This document shows, piece after piece, positions 1 through 8,279 of a stretch of 36,542 bases of DNA. Origin of the DNA: Acinetobacter parvus DSM 16617 = CIP 108168 (GTDB lineage: Bacteria > Pseudomonadota > Gammaproteobacteria > Pseudomonadales > Moraxellaceae); contig NZ_KB849211.1 of the NCBI RefSeq assembly GCF_000368025.1, positions 1 to 36,542 on the forward strand. The letters run 5' to 3'. The notes under the pieces were generated by a model. The model saw nothing but the letters and a program-made list of their open reading frames with translations, was not told the origin of the DNA and searched no databases. The position numbers and the translations under genes were made by a program. How positions within the stretch are numbered: position 1 is the stretch's first letter; every line of letters begins with the position of its first letter.

Positions 1-1
1 A

Positions 2-193
2 TCTAAACTGATTTTGAATCATATTTTTTCAGCCTTGATGGCCTACGTCGAGATACAAAAGAACCAGTTTGAGGGGATCTTTGAAAATGTATATCATTGG
101 CAGAAGAAATTATTTAGACCAATGATCAAAAACTTCATTGATGACTTTATTCTCGATAAAAATCATCTGCTACCACAGAGAGTCTATAAATAA
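2..193 (+). pseudogene. C-terminal end of a DDE transposase (window-truncated)
   Basis: An open frame enters from the left edge and encodes the last 63 residues of a protein, ending with LLPQRVYK and TAA. The Lys/Phe-rich, helical tail (SALMAYVEIQ, then YHWQKKLFRP) resembles the C-terminus of IS4/IS701-type DDE transposases. The catalytic domain lies outside the window, so the family is not certain. The stop is followed at once by an IS-end-like sequence (194-209). Whether the full gene is intact cannot be seen. Confidence 0.55.
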
Positions 194-209
194 CAGTGCG
201 TAAGTCCTA
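194..209. mobile_element. Probable right terminus of the IS carrying the transposase at 2-193
   Basis: Immediately after the transposase stop lies CAGTGCGTAAGTCCTA. Its reverse complement begins TAGGACTTACGCA, which resembles terminal inverted repeats of IS4/IS701-type elements as I recall them. The partner repeat is left of the window, so the boundary is inferred. Confidence 0.45.
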
Positions 210-250
210 AATTTTATGATTGTATTAAACCCACAATCAAAACTAAATGG

Positions 251-547
251 ATGTCTCCTCATCTAACGTTTCATTATGTGCAACCCTCTGAATATGCAAA
301 AGATCATCAAGATTATGAAGTTCACGATTCATTTATCGTACATGGTTCAAATAGGTATGTAAAAGAAGTTGCAGAAATTTGCGAAACTCATCAAACCTAT
401 GAAGCTGATCCTGAAATTGAAAGTAAGTTTTTAGAATTTCGAAAACGAGAACAAAAAGGTTTCCCTGAACAAATATTTTTTGATCTCATGCATATGAGAT
501 ACAACCCCAAAGCTCATCTCCTTTTTATTAAGATGCATGATAACTAA
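251..547 (+). CDS. Hypothetical protein, 98 aa
   Basis: I do not recognise this protein. It is soluble, charged and histidine-rich (several His in the first 50 residues), with no signal peptide or membrane segment. The frame is open back to the transposase stop at 191-193, so the ORF is in phase with the transposase and separated only by that TAA and the IS end. No clear Shine-Dalgarno sequence precedes the ATG. It may be a 5'-truncated host gene whose original start was lost when the IS inserted about 40 bp upstream, or a genuine small gene. The codon content looks plausible for coding. Confidence 0.5.
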   Translation: MSPHLTFHYVQPSEYAKDHQDYEVHDSFIVHGSNRYVKEVAEICETHQTYEADPEIESKFLEFRKREQKGFPEQIFFDLMHMRYNPKAHLLFIKMHDN

Positions 548-852
548 TTTATTTATCACTGGGCACAGCGCAGTCTGTGAAATTTAGATACTCAAGACTT
601 TAGGGCATGTTCTCATCTCACTGAATGAAGCAAATTAGCCTACATTTTGTTTGATAAAACAGCAACTTGGTCGTTAAACATTCCATCTGAAGCATGTAAA
701 TAGTCATTTTTTGAGCTATTTTATCACATGAGGACAGCCCCTAAATTGAATGGGTATTTTAATCATTTTACGATCACTAAAAGCAAGACAAATGCTTAAA
801 TCCAGTTTAATTTAAGATAACATCGTAAATTAAACTAAAAAAATCGAATCAC
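548..852. other. Gene-poor stretch with a MITE-like element and an inverted repeat
   Basis: No convincing gene lies between the 98-aa ORF and the end of gor. It holds the 601-743 IS-derived element. It also holds an 11-bp perfect inverted repeat (AGTTTAATTTA at 804-814 and its complement at 826-836) just downstream of the gor stop. The repeat lacks a T-run on its gor-distal side, so a terminator role for gor is only possible. Confidence 0.5.
601..743 (-). mobile_element. MITE or internally deleted IS, about 143 bp
   Basis: The ends are imperfect inverted repeats: TAGGGCATGTTCTCAT on the left, and on the right the complement of TAGGGGCTGTCCTCAT, matching at 13 of 16 positions. On the minus strand a 29-codon ORF (707 down to 618) begins at an ATG just inside one repeat and ends at TGA just inside the other. 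That is the pattern expected when the middle of a transposase gene has been deleted. No clean target duplication is visible. The parent family is not certain; an IS5-like parent is a guess. Confidence 0.5.
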
Positions 853-2205
853 TTAACGCATCGTCACAAACTCTTCCGCAGAAGTTGGATGAATGGCAAC
901 GGTATTATCAAAATCTTTCTTGGTTGCGCCCATTTTCAATGCGACTGCAAAGCCTTGTAATATTTCATCCATACCAAAACCAATTCCATGAATACCGACA
1001 ATTTTTTCCTGTTCTCCCACACAAACCAGTTTCATTTTAGTAAGCTGTCTATGTTGTGTAACCGCACTAAACATTGCCGTAAATGTTGATTGATATACTT
1101 TTACAGCTTGCCTGCCATATTTTTCAATCGCCTGTGCTTCAGTCATTCCAACTGTTCCAATCGGTGGATGGCTAAACACCACGGTCGGAATATTGTCATA
1201 ATCCAAATATTCATCAAGTTTATGATTAAACAATCGCTCAGACAGTTTTCTGCCTGCCGCCACAGCCACAGGTGTTAATTCCATTTTGCCAGTAATATCA
1301 CCCACTGCATAGATTCCTACCTGTGATGTATTCTGAAATTGATCAACTTGAATATAACCTCGTTCATCAAGCTGAACATTTGCCTTATCCAGATTCAAAC
1401 TTGCAGTGTTCGGCTCTCGTCCTATTGCCCAGATTAAACAATCTACTGTATGACTTTCACCATTTTCCAAATGCAACATCACCGAACCATCAGCCTTCTT
1501 TGTCACCTTTTTAGGCGTAGCCTGCGTATGTACCTTGATACCATCCGTTTGCATCGCCTCAACTAAAGTTTCACTGATGAACTGCTCAAAACGACGTACA
1601 GGCAAATCCTTACGGATAAACAGCCCAACCTGAGAGCCTAAAGCATTCAATACGCCAGCCAACTCAACGGCAATATAACCAGAACCAACCACAGCGACTG
1701 TCTTAGGTAAGTCCGATAATTCAAAGAAACCATTCGAATCGATACCATATTCTGCCCCCTCTATCTTGGGTAACGATGGCTGCGTTCCAGTGGCAATCAG
1801 AATGTGATCTGCGGTTAATTGCTCATCATTCACCTCAATAGTATGTGAATCAATAAAAGTTGCAGTTCCATGAATGAGATCCACTTGATTATTACTTAGG
1901 CTATTTTGATAGGAGTGGTGAATTCGTTCTATATAAGCCTGTCGATTGCGGACTAACTTTTGCCAGTCAAATGAATCCAACCTGCTATCAAAACCATAGT
2001 CTGGGCCATATTTGTGAATGGTTTCCGCAACTTGGGCCGCGTACCACATCACCTTTTTAGGGACACAACCTGCATTGACACAGGTTCCGCCAATCTCACC
2101 CTTTTCAATTAAGGCACATGTCTTCCCATATATGGCGGCACGATTAACAGATGCTATCCCACCACTTCCACCACCAATCGCAATATAATCATAATGTCTT
2201 GTCAT
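853..2205 (-). CDS. gor: Glutathione-disulfide reductase
   Basis: NADPH-dependent flavoenzyme that reduces oxidised glutathione to GSH in the cytoplasm. The 450-aa product matches the usual Gor length. The FAD-binding GGGSGG motif is near residue 11. The redox-active disulfide GGTCVNAGCVPKK has Cys42 and Cys47, the same numbering as E. coli Gor. A second Rossmann motif (VGSGYIAVELAG) binds NADPH, and the C-terminal HPTSAEEF carries the catalytic His-Glu pair. There is a second in-frame ATG one codon upstream (2208); the start at 2205 sits about 5 nt after GAGG and matches the family start. A -10-like TATAAA lies at 2235-2240. The gene stands alone, and an IS30 remnant ends about 60 bp upstream. 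Confidence 0.96.
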   Translation of the reverse strand: MTRHYDYIAIGGGSGGIASVNRAAIYGKTCALIEKGEIGGTCVNAGCVPKKVMWYAAQVAETIHKYGPDYGFDSRLDSFDWQKLVRNRQAYIERIHHSYQNSLSNNQVDLIHGTATFIDSHTIEVNDEQLTADHILIATGTQPSLPKIEGAEYGIDSNGFFELSDLPKTVAVVGSGYIAVELAGVLNALGSQVGLFIRKDLPVRRFEQFISETLVEAMQTDGIKVHTQATPKKVTKKADGSVMLHLENGESHTVDCLIWAIGREPNTASLNLDKANVQLDERGYIQVDQFQNTSQVGIYAVGDITGKMELTPVAVAAGRKLSERLFNHKLDEYLDYDNIPTVVFSHPPIGTVGMTEAQAIEKYGRQAVKVYQSTFTAMFSAVTQHRQLTKMKLVCVGEQEKIVGIHGIGFGMDEILQGFAVALKMGATKKDFDNTVAIHPTSAEEFVTMR

Positions 2206-2265
2206 CATTGCCTCATAATATCAACTGCATGTGATTTATAGTTTTCTCTTCTATAGATGGCGAAT

Positions 2266-2740
2266 TCAAACATAAGGTGAGACAGTTTTAAAAGCCTTAT
2301 GATAATCAACAAACTGAGCAAATTTCCTAATGGTGTGAGCCAATCTAACGCTTTTCTAGGACGAGTATTCAGTGACATGGCAACTTGATTTAAATAATGC
2401 TGATCTGCCTGATTTAAATCAATCCCTTTAGGTAAATATTGCCTAATTAAACCATTCATATTTTCGCATGTGCCTTTTTGCCAGGGTGAATGTGGGTCAC
2501 AGAAATATACATCTATGCCTAAATCTTCTTCAAGTATTTTATGTTCTGCCATCTCGCGTCCACGGTCATAGGTCAACGTTTTACGCAGTTCTGCAGGTAA
2601 ATATTTCAGAGCTTCAGTTAAAGCCTTGCGCACTGATTCTGCCTTTGCATCAGGTAATGTTGCCAAGATACAGAGCCGTGTATTTCGTTCAATAAGTGTT
2701 GCTATCGAACTTTTATTGTCTTTACCTTTAATTAAATCAG
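2266..2740 (-). pseudogene. IS30-family transposase remnant (copy 1), 5'-truncated and frameshifted
   Basis: The reading frame encodes the catalytic half of an IS30 transposase: DLIKGKDNKSSIATLIERNT, then TYDRGREM, then PHSPWQKGTCENMNGLIRQY with the DDE glutamate, then LNTRPRKALDWLTP. After LDWLTPL the frame is wrong. Restoring one base near GGAAATTTG gives LEKFAQFVDYHKAF and a stop (TGA, 2266-2268) inside TTTGAATTCGCC, which looks like the IS terminus. The 5' side loses homology at about 2740, so the N-terminal DNA-binding half is gone. The terminus recalls the ISAba125 end (from memory). A second, partly overlapping copy lies at 19909-20309 on the other strand. Confidence 0.85.
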
Positions 2741-2797
2741 CATTATTCTAGATAGACGTTAAGTAGATTCAACTTAAAATCTTGTTATAAAGCGAAT

Positions 2798-3715
2798 CTA
2801 TAAATCATCAAGCTTTTGTGTAATTCGAACGCGGCGATTTTTTAGGTGCTTGGCGAGGATATATAGAATTGCACTTAAAGCGGCAACCAAGAAGATCATC
2901 CCCCACAGAACCACATTTACGATTTGTGAAACACGCTCTGCCTGTTGCGCACGTAAATCCAGTGGTTGTGTCAAAGCGGTGATGCTTTTGCCATAAAGTT
3001 GCTGCTGCATGACCCATAACTGCTCAGGTTTAAAATCATATTCTTTAAACTGAACTGGGTTATTCTTCTCAGCGAAAATCAATTGATTCACATAGACCTT
3101 GGCAGTTTTACGATCAACAGGCTGATGTAATAAAGCCACTTGTGCCAACACATAGGCTTTTTCCGTCGATGAAATGTTTGCCTGCTGTAAATCTTGAGCA
3201 ATTTGACTTTCAACAATATTATTTTGATAGCTCATCCATTGTTGATACGCCTGCTTGGTTTCATCTTTCCAGTCATATTGCAAATAACTCAAACCTGACC
3301 ACAGCAGAATAAAGGCAATCACCCATGCTAAAATTCGCTGGGTCCATACCTGAAAGCGATGCTGAAAGAATCTAAGCTTTTTCGCCCAACTGACTAGTAA
3401 AAATGCGCCAATAAATGAGACAAATATTTTAAGGAACAGCCAGCCAAACCATGATAATAAATTAAAAAAATAGTCGACTGGTTGTTTAAATGGCACCAAT
3501 TCTTGAACATGATAAGGCAAATCCAGTGCCTGAACATGCACGGAAAGATCAAAGAAACGATAGATAAACTCTTTTTGCAAAAACAGGGATGCAATGATGA
3601 CAACCCCGAATGTGCTGGTCAGAAAAAACCAGATCATCAGGTGACGTTGGCGTTTCTTTAAAATATCTAAACGCTGATCAATCGGCTGTACACTCAAATC
3701 GTCTATGGGTGACAA
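2798..3715 (-). CDS. Four-helix membrane protein of the TelA operon, 305 aa
   Basis: Function unknown. Four hydrophobic segments are visible: about residues 27-46, 84-107, 124-143 and 266-291. A soluble, Gln-rich helical stretch of about 120 residues lies between the third and fourth, and the C-terminus is basic. The start is TTG, supported by AGAGGAAAG 4 nt upstream; no in-frame ATG precedes the first membrane segment. It is the last gene of a three-gene operon and begins 18 nt after telA, so a membrane anchor or partner for the TelA proteins is a reasonable inference. I see no enzyme motif. Confidence 0.85.
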   Translation of the reverse strand: MSPIDDLSVQPIDQRLDILKKRQRHLMIWFFLTSTFGVVIIASLFLQKEFIYRFFDLSVHVQALDLPYHVQELVPFKQPVDYFFNLLSWFGWLFLKIFVSFIGAFLLVSWAKKLRFFQHRFQVWTQRILAWVIAFILLWSGLSYLQYDWKDETKQAYQQWMSYQNNIVESQIAQDLQQANISSTEKAYVLAQVALLHQPVDRKTAKVYVNQLIFAEKNNPVQFKEYDFKPEQLWVMQQQLYGKSITALTQPLDLRAQQAERVSQIVNVVLWGMIFLVAALSAILYILAKHLKNRRVRITQKLDDL

Positions 3716-3733
3716 TGATCTTTCCTCTTAAAA

Positions 3734-4873
3734 TTACTCATTCAGTTTTTTCGGGGGATTCTGCCCGCTATTTTCAAGAACCAAATGATTCAAACTATCC
3801 TGTAATGCACGCAAACGTGTGGTTGCTTCAGCACGTTTCTGCATCCCTTCTTTCTGGATTTGAATCACGTCGTTTACTGTTTTAATGAGGGTATTTTGTA
3901 CATGTTCAAGGGTTTCCACATCAATCACTGAACGTTGATTCGCTTTAGCGGTATCGACTGAGTTCTGATGCAATAGTTCAGCATTACGGCGCAGTAATTC
4001 ATTGGTAGTATCATCAATGGCCTTTGCCAGTTGTACACTATTCTTCTGCTCCTGCAATGAAATTGCCAAACTAATCTGGTTTTTCCATGCAGGCAAGGTA
4101 ATGTTTTTAATCGCATAGAACTTATCCACCAACATTAGGTTATTTGACTGGATAATCCGAATCATCGGCAAAGTTTGCATCGCAGATTGCTGTAGAACCT
4201 GTAAATCACTGACTCTTTTCTCAAGGTTATTGGCCAGGTGATTCAGGTCATAAATCTGCTGTGTGGTTTGCTGATCCTGTTCTTGCGTACTTAAGCTTGA
4301 AATTTGTTGCTGGATGTCCTGCTGTTTCAACTGCCCCGCAGCAATATAAACACCAAGTTGTTTATATTCATCCTGAACAGCATCAAACATCTTGTCGAGT
4401 GTTCCCACCCGCGCCTTAAGACCCGATTGCGAGCTTTCAATCTCTTTCACCAAAACATCAATCTGCTCTTTGGTGGTATTAAAATGCTGGTCAAAACTTT
4501 GCTTGGCATTCTTAAACCTGCTCAACAAACCACCAAAAAAGCCTGAGCTTTTTGACTTGTTTAAAATACTGGAAGTATTAAGTTGCTGCGCGACCTGAAC
4601 CACTTCATTGAGCTTTTGGCCTGTTGTATCAAGGTCTTTGTTTTGAACCAAACCCAACAACTCATCTGTATAGGTTGATGTTTTATTGGCAATGTTTTTA
4701 CCGTATTCGGCCACCACAGTGGTACTGATGTCTGCAAGTTCTTTATGCGCATCCATAACCTCGGCAAAGTCCTGTGGCTGCAAGCCTAACTCTTTTAGAT
4801 TAAGTTGTTCAAAACGCTGCTCCTGCCTAATTGCAAGTTCGCTGGATGATTTTATAAGTTCTGAATCTGACAT
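3734..4873 (-). CDS. TelA-family protein (toxic anion resistance family)
   Basis: 379-residue, almost entirely helical and Gln-rich protein of the TelA family (Pfam PF05816). The family is named for tellurite resistance; its biochemical role is unknown. Visible family traits are a GFFGGLLSRFKNAK segment near residues 111-124, long coiled-coil repeats, the TLPAWKNQI motif near residue 256, and a conserved helical C-terminus (NAELLHQNSVDTAKANQR). There is no signal peptide or membrane segment. The start has GAGGGG about 6 nt upstream. It lies 12 nt after a shorter TelA-like gene and 18 nt before a membrane protein gene, so the three are probably co-transcribed. Confidence 0.9.
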   Translation of the reverse strand: MSDSELIKSSSELAIRQEQRFEQLNLKELGLQPQDFAEVMDAHKELADISTTVVAEYGKNIANKTSTYTDELLGLVQNKDLDTTGQKLNEVVQVAQQLNTSSILNKSKSSGFFGGLLSRFKNAKQSFDQHFNTTKEQIDVLVKEIESSQSGLKARVGTLDKMFDAVQDEYKQLGVYIAAGQLKQQDIQQQISSLSTQEQDQQTTQQIYDLNHLANNLEKRVSDLQVLQQSAMQTLPMIRIIQSNNLMLVDKFYAIKNITLPAWKNQISLAISLQEQKNSVQLAKAIDDTTNELLRRNAELLHQNSVDTAKANQRSVIDVETLEHVQNTLIKTVNDVIQIQKEGMQKRAEATTRLRALQDSLNHLVLENSGQNPPKKLNE

Positions 4874-4885
4874 GATATTCCCCTC

Positions 4886-5662
4886 TTATTTCTGTAATGA
4901 TTTTTTCAGATTTTGGATTAAATCTTCTCGGCTTTTGTCCAACTGCTCAATGGTCTTTGATGAATTGGACTCACGACTTTGCTCTAGATGATAACGCCAT
5001 GCTGGAATCAACACCTGCTGCGCCTCTTTAAAACGGTCTAAAAGGCTAAAAGATAAATGTTGTGACAATTGCATCTGTTTCATTGCAATGTCATTGCTGG
5101 TCTGTAAAGTTTGTAATGTATTGATCTTTTTAGATAGACGCTCAACGAAATGATCAAGTACCTGCTGTTTACTAAACTGGGGATATTCTTTTAAAAACTC
5201 ATCAGCAGCCTGTATATACGCCGCCATCTGTTCCCTTAAACCCAGAACCTGCTGCAAACGTGACTGCGATTTCTGAATCTCAACCTGTAGCTTTTGGCTT
5301 AAGTGGTTTGCCTCACTGATTAAACGATCCAGGTCTTTGACATATTTGACCTGTCCAGCATCATATTCAACATCAATCCCCAGCCATTTTTGCAGTGCAT
5401 TAAATTTTCGCCCGCCCACATAATTTTTTGAGCGTGACAGTTGCTGAACAATCTGGGTAATCACTTCACTGAGCTGCTGGTTTAACTTCGGATCGACACC
5501 ATTCAACAGGACACTTTGCGCCTGCACCAAATGATCTGCATAATGATTTAAACGATGGGGATCAGTGATTAAAGGCAATAAATCATTACGTTTAATCGCC
5601 AGAATATGTTCTTGATTCAGTTCAAGTTGCGATAAAGGGGTTAAGTCGAGCGGTATAGTCAT
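4886..5662 (-). CDS. Short, diverged TelA-like protein, 258 aa
   Basis: Not previously familiar as a named protein, but its layout parallels the TelA protein encoded next to it. It has a Gly-containing KNYVGGRKFNALQKWLG segment followed by coiled coil, then a SLLDRFKEAQQVLIPAWRYHL segment that lines up with the LVDKFYAIKNITLPAWKNQI stretch of the downstream TelA. It lacks the TelA C-terminal ~100 residues. No signal peptide or membrane segment is seen. I chose the ATG at 5662 rather than an upstream TTG at 5686; neither has a good ribosome binding site. It is the first gene of the operon, so an accessory or heteromeric partner of TelA is inferred. Confidence 0.8.
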   Translation of the reverse strand: MTIPLDLTPLSQLELNQEHILAIKRNDLLPLITDPHRLNHYADHLVQAQSVLLNGVDPKLNQQLSEVITQIVQQLSRSKNYVGGRKFNALQKWLGIDVEYDAGQVKYVKDLDRLISEANHLSQKLQVEIQKSQSRLQQVLGLREQMAAYIQAADEFLKEYPQFSKQQVLDHFVERLSKKINTLQTLQTSNDIAMKQMQLSQHLSFSLLDRFKEAQQVLIPAWRYHLEQSRESNSSKTIEQLDKSREDLIQNLKKSLQK

Positions 5663-5785
5663 AGAAGTAAAAAATAGTAAGAACAAATAAATTTGATCGC
5701 TATTAGTTGTAGCATGTTCTTACTATTTCGCATACTTAAATGTTGTTATGATTTTTAAGCATTTCACTTTATCATTTTTAAAAAC

Positions 5786-6202
5786 TTATGATTTTTGCGG
5801 AAGTGCATAGGTCCCAATCACATGCGCCACTGGTTCCTCATCACCTACAGAATATAACCATACTTCCCCTGTCACCAAGGTTCTGCCAACTTTAATCAAC
5901 TTACAGACTGCCCTGATATCCCGTGTTCCATCTGGCTTGCGAAAGAAATTGATATTCATGTTGGTAGTGACCGCCATTTTAATCAATCCCAAATGTCCAA
6001 TAATTGCCACATACAGGACAAAGTCTGCCACCAGCATCAGGGTTGGCCCAGACACAGTCTGACCAGGACGCAGGTCATCCTGATCTACCCGATACAACAA
6101 TTGCGCACCTTTAGGGGTAATCTCTTCAATCGTGTTCTTTCTAAGTGCCTGTGAAAATTCCTGAGCCAGAAACTCAATGATTTCCTGTTTATTCGCTGCC
6201 AT
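5786..6202 (-). CDS. PaaI-family (hotdog) acyl-CoA thioesterase
   Basis: 138-aa hotdog-fold protein of the PaaI/YiiD-like thioesterase group, predicted to hydrolyse an acyl-CoA. The LRPGQTVSGPTLMLVADFVLY stretch carries the hotdog helix, followed by AVTTNMNINFFRKP and a C-terminal strand (GEVWLYSVGDEEPVAHVIGTY). The ATG at 6202 is preferred over a TTG three codons upstream. It lies 107 bp downstream of a fatty-acid desaturase on the same strand, which suggests a role in acyl-chain metabolism, though the gap is wide enough for its own promoter. The substrate is unknown. Confidence 0.85.
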   Translation of the reverse strand: MAANKQEIIEFLAQEFSQALRKNTIEEITPKGAQLLYRVDQDDLRPGQTVSGPTLMLVADFVLYVAIIGHLGLIKMAVTTNMNINFFRKPDGTRDIRAVCKLIKVGRTLVTGEVWLYSVGDEEPVAHVIGTYALPQKS

Positions 6203-6309
6203 ATCTCTCAAAACCTATAATGCTACAACCTATCATCCATTTCAGCATTTATACTCAAGGAACAGAAAGCAACCTACTTCTCCTGAACAAAAACAAGGAT
6301 CATCAATTT

Positions 6310-7293
6310 TTAATCTGCTTTTGCTGAAAGCTCATTCAACACTTGCCAATAAGTGGGTGGTTCAGCAACATGACCACGCTCACGTAACATCTGGTGCATT
6401 CTTGGCAACTTAAAATAAGGCACTGCCGCCATCAAATGGTGCTCTTTATGATAGTTGACATGAATCGGCGCAACTAAAGCCCTTGCGATATAACCTGCTT
6501 TAGTCGTGCGAGTATTGGTCAAGGCACTATTGCTGGTTTCCATTCCTGCATGTTCCGCCATGGAACGAACACGTAGCAACAGTGGAAACGGCGTTACATA
6601 GGCCAACACCCAAAGCGCATAGAGTTTGGGATGTCCTGCTGCCCAAAGTGCCGAAAATATAGCGGTATTGGTGGCAATGGCCCCACCGCTATTTTTTATA
6701 AATGCCTTTGGATAATCAGACCAGTGCCGTCCCTCTTGAGAAATCCAGCGACGGTCATTGGAAACCGTCCATTCCATTTTCTCAACGTCCATCAACACAC
6801 GCCCAAGCGCGAATTTAAAACCAGTCACCCCCGATAAATCACGCATGAATTTACGCATTACTGATTTTTTAGAGGTCGGAAAACCTGTAACAAGTGATAA
6901 ATCTGGATCATCTACCGTTGATGTTTTACTGTGATGGCGGAGATGATGCTTACGGTATTTATGCAGGTCATTCCAGACTGGACGGGCACATAACCAGTCG
7001 GTTAAGGTATCGTTGAGCCATTTGGTTTTAAACAGACTTTGATGTGAAGCATCATGCGTAAGGATAGCCAGCGCCAATTGACGGCCAGCCAGAATAACCA
7101 AGGCTACAATACATATGAGCAACCTGCCCCAGTTTGGCAAATATTCCCAAAAGCCAGCAACAGTGGCAAAGGTTCCACCAATCACCACCCAGGTTGATAA
7201 AACAGCCCAGCTACCATGCAGATCCGATTTGGCAGTCAATTCCGTGATTTCTTCCCGTGTGAACAAATCACTAATAGCCGTACGTGTGTTCAT
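6310..7293 (-). CDS. Membrane fatty-acid desaturase
   Basis: 327-aa di-iron membrane desaturase that introduces a double bond into an acyl chain. All histidine boxes are present: HDASH (80-84), HHLRHH (116-121), an AEHAG box (246-250) and HKEHH (282-286). Hydrophobic segments lie at about residues 29-50, 57-79 and 205-240. An AGGAT ribosome site precedes the ATG, and a good sigma-70-type promoter lies 50-80 bp upstream (7346-7373). A PaaX-like regulator is encoded just upstream on the same strand and a thioesterase downstream. Regiospecificity cannot be told from sequence. Confidence 0.93.
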   Translation of the reverse strand: MNTRTAISDLFTREEITELTAKSDLHGSWAVLSTWVVIGGTFATVAGFWEYLPNWGRLLICIVALVILAGRQLALAILTHDASHQSLFKTKWLNDTLTDWLCARPVWNDLHKYRKHHLRHHSKTSTVDDPDLSLVTGFPTSKKSVMRKFMRDLSGVTGFKFALGRVLMDVEKMEWTVSNDRRWISQEGRHWSDYPKAFIKNSGGAIATNTAIFSALWAAGHPKLYALWVLAYVTPFPLLLRVRSMAEHAGMETSNSALTNTRTTKAGYIARALVAPIHVNYHKEHHLMAAVPYFKLPRMHQMLRERGHVAEPPTYWQVLNELSAKAD

Positions 7294-7345
7294 ATCCTAT
7301 CCTGCAATTTTTGTATTTTTATAAAACCACATAACTATTCACTTT

Positions 7346-7373
7346 ATTCTAAATTAAGTAATATTTCTGTCAA
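7346..7373 (-). promoter_or_regulatory. Sigma-70 promoter of the desaturase gene, with repeated AT boxes
   Basis: On the minus strand TTGACA (7368-7373) and TAGAAT (7346-7351) are spaced by 16 nt, a near-consensus promoter reading into the desaturase. The box AGTAATATTT (top strand) occurs twice: at 7357-7366, inside the spacer, and at 7394-7403, just upstream of the -35. The pair is well placed to be an operator, possibly for the neighbouring PaaX-like protein; that link is inferred. Confidence 0.6.
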
Positions 7374-7414
7374 TAAATTAAAATTAAATTTTTAGTAATA
7401 TTTGTAATTGGTAT

Positions 7415-8212
7415 TTACACGACACTCAGTTCATAAAACTTGCGCCACAGTTCCAAACCTGTCTGATCCAGTTGTTGCACACTCAGGGCGAATTGTTCCC
7501 TAAGCTGCACATCAACAAAATCCTCAGGTAATAAAGGATCGTTCATGAGCAGAGAAATTGTCTGGCGACCTAATAATAACGATTCCCGCGCGGCATCCTC
7601 CAATGAGATTCGGTCAACCGTAGCCAACCATTTCTGAATCATTTGGCTATATTTCTCATAGTTCTGGTTGAGTGTTTGTGTTGACCACAAGCTGGGAATG
7701 ATTGCCAAAGTCGTTTCATCAAAATGACTAATCTGGCAAATCTTGGCGGTCATTTCCAAACCTGAAGCTTTCAACTCGGAAAAAAGATGATCAAATGTAA
7801 TCGCCAAATTATCGGGACGAATATAAATCCCCTGTTCCAACTCCTTAAAGCCAAAGCGTTTTAATGCCCGTTCACGACGGTTCAGTGCAGTACGGTCAAC
7901 TCGCCCCAGTTCACCTGTAAAAACCGCAAGATATTGATGCGTCCATTTCTTGGTCTGCTTAATCCCGTTCTTACGGTTCAGCATCACATTGGCCCATTCA
8001 TGCGACTGGACCGTGAACTGATAGATACCGCGCTCAATCGCCTCGATCACGCCATCACCCGATAGACGGGTTACGGCAACACGGATACTGTTTTCACTAA
8101 TCTCAAAAAGCTTGGCAGCAATAATAATTTGTTTAATTGAGATCTCTCGACCTTGTAGCCCTAAAAGTAGATCAATAATCAAGTCTCGGGCGTTCATTTT
8201 AGCTATTGTCAT
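7415..8212 (-). CDS. PaaX-like transcriptional regulator
   Basis: 265-aa protein with the PaaX family layout. It has an N-terminal winged-helix segment (ISENSIRVAVTRLSGDGVIEA, about residues 37-57), a central domain beginning WTHQYLAVFTGELGRVDRTALNRRERALKRFGF, and a C-terminal helical domain. Characterised PaaX proteins repress phenylacetate catabolism in response to phenylacetyl-CoA. Here no paa genes are nearby; the next genes encode a desaturase and a thioesterase, so an acyl-CoA-responsive role in lipid metabolism is an inference. A second ATG five codons in (8197) is an alternative start; neither has a strong ribosome site. Confidence 0.85.
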   Translation of the reverse strand: MTIAKMNARDLIIDLLLGLQGREISIKQIIIAAKLFEISENSIRVAVTRLSGDGVIEAIERGIYQFTVQSHEWANVMLNRKNGIKQTKKWTHQYLAVFTGELGRVDRTALNRRERALKRFGFKELEQGIYIRPDNLAITFDHLFSELKASGLEMTAKICQISHFDETTLAIIPSLWSTQTLNQNYEKYSQMIQKWLATVDRISLEDAARESLLLGRQTISLLMNDPLLPEDFVDVQLREQFALSVQQLDQTGLELWRKFYELSVV

Positions 8213-8279
8213 CTTATGCTAGAACCAGTTTTAAGATATGAAATATTGGAAAAATAAAGAATGGAAATTTTACCCGAAT

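Noticed and set aside
804..836. Inverted repeat after gor as a rho-independent terminator
   Set aside because: Stem is almost all A/T and the T-run is on the wrong side for minus-strand transcription.
853..2205. gor read as mercuric reductase or dihydrolipoamide dehydrogenase
   Set aside because: No N-terminal HMA domain or C-terminal Cys pair; GGTCVNAGCVPKK and the length of 450 are those of glutathione reductase.
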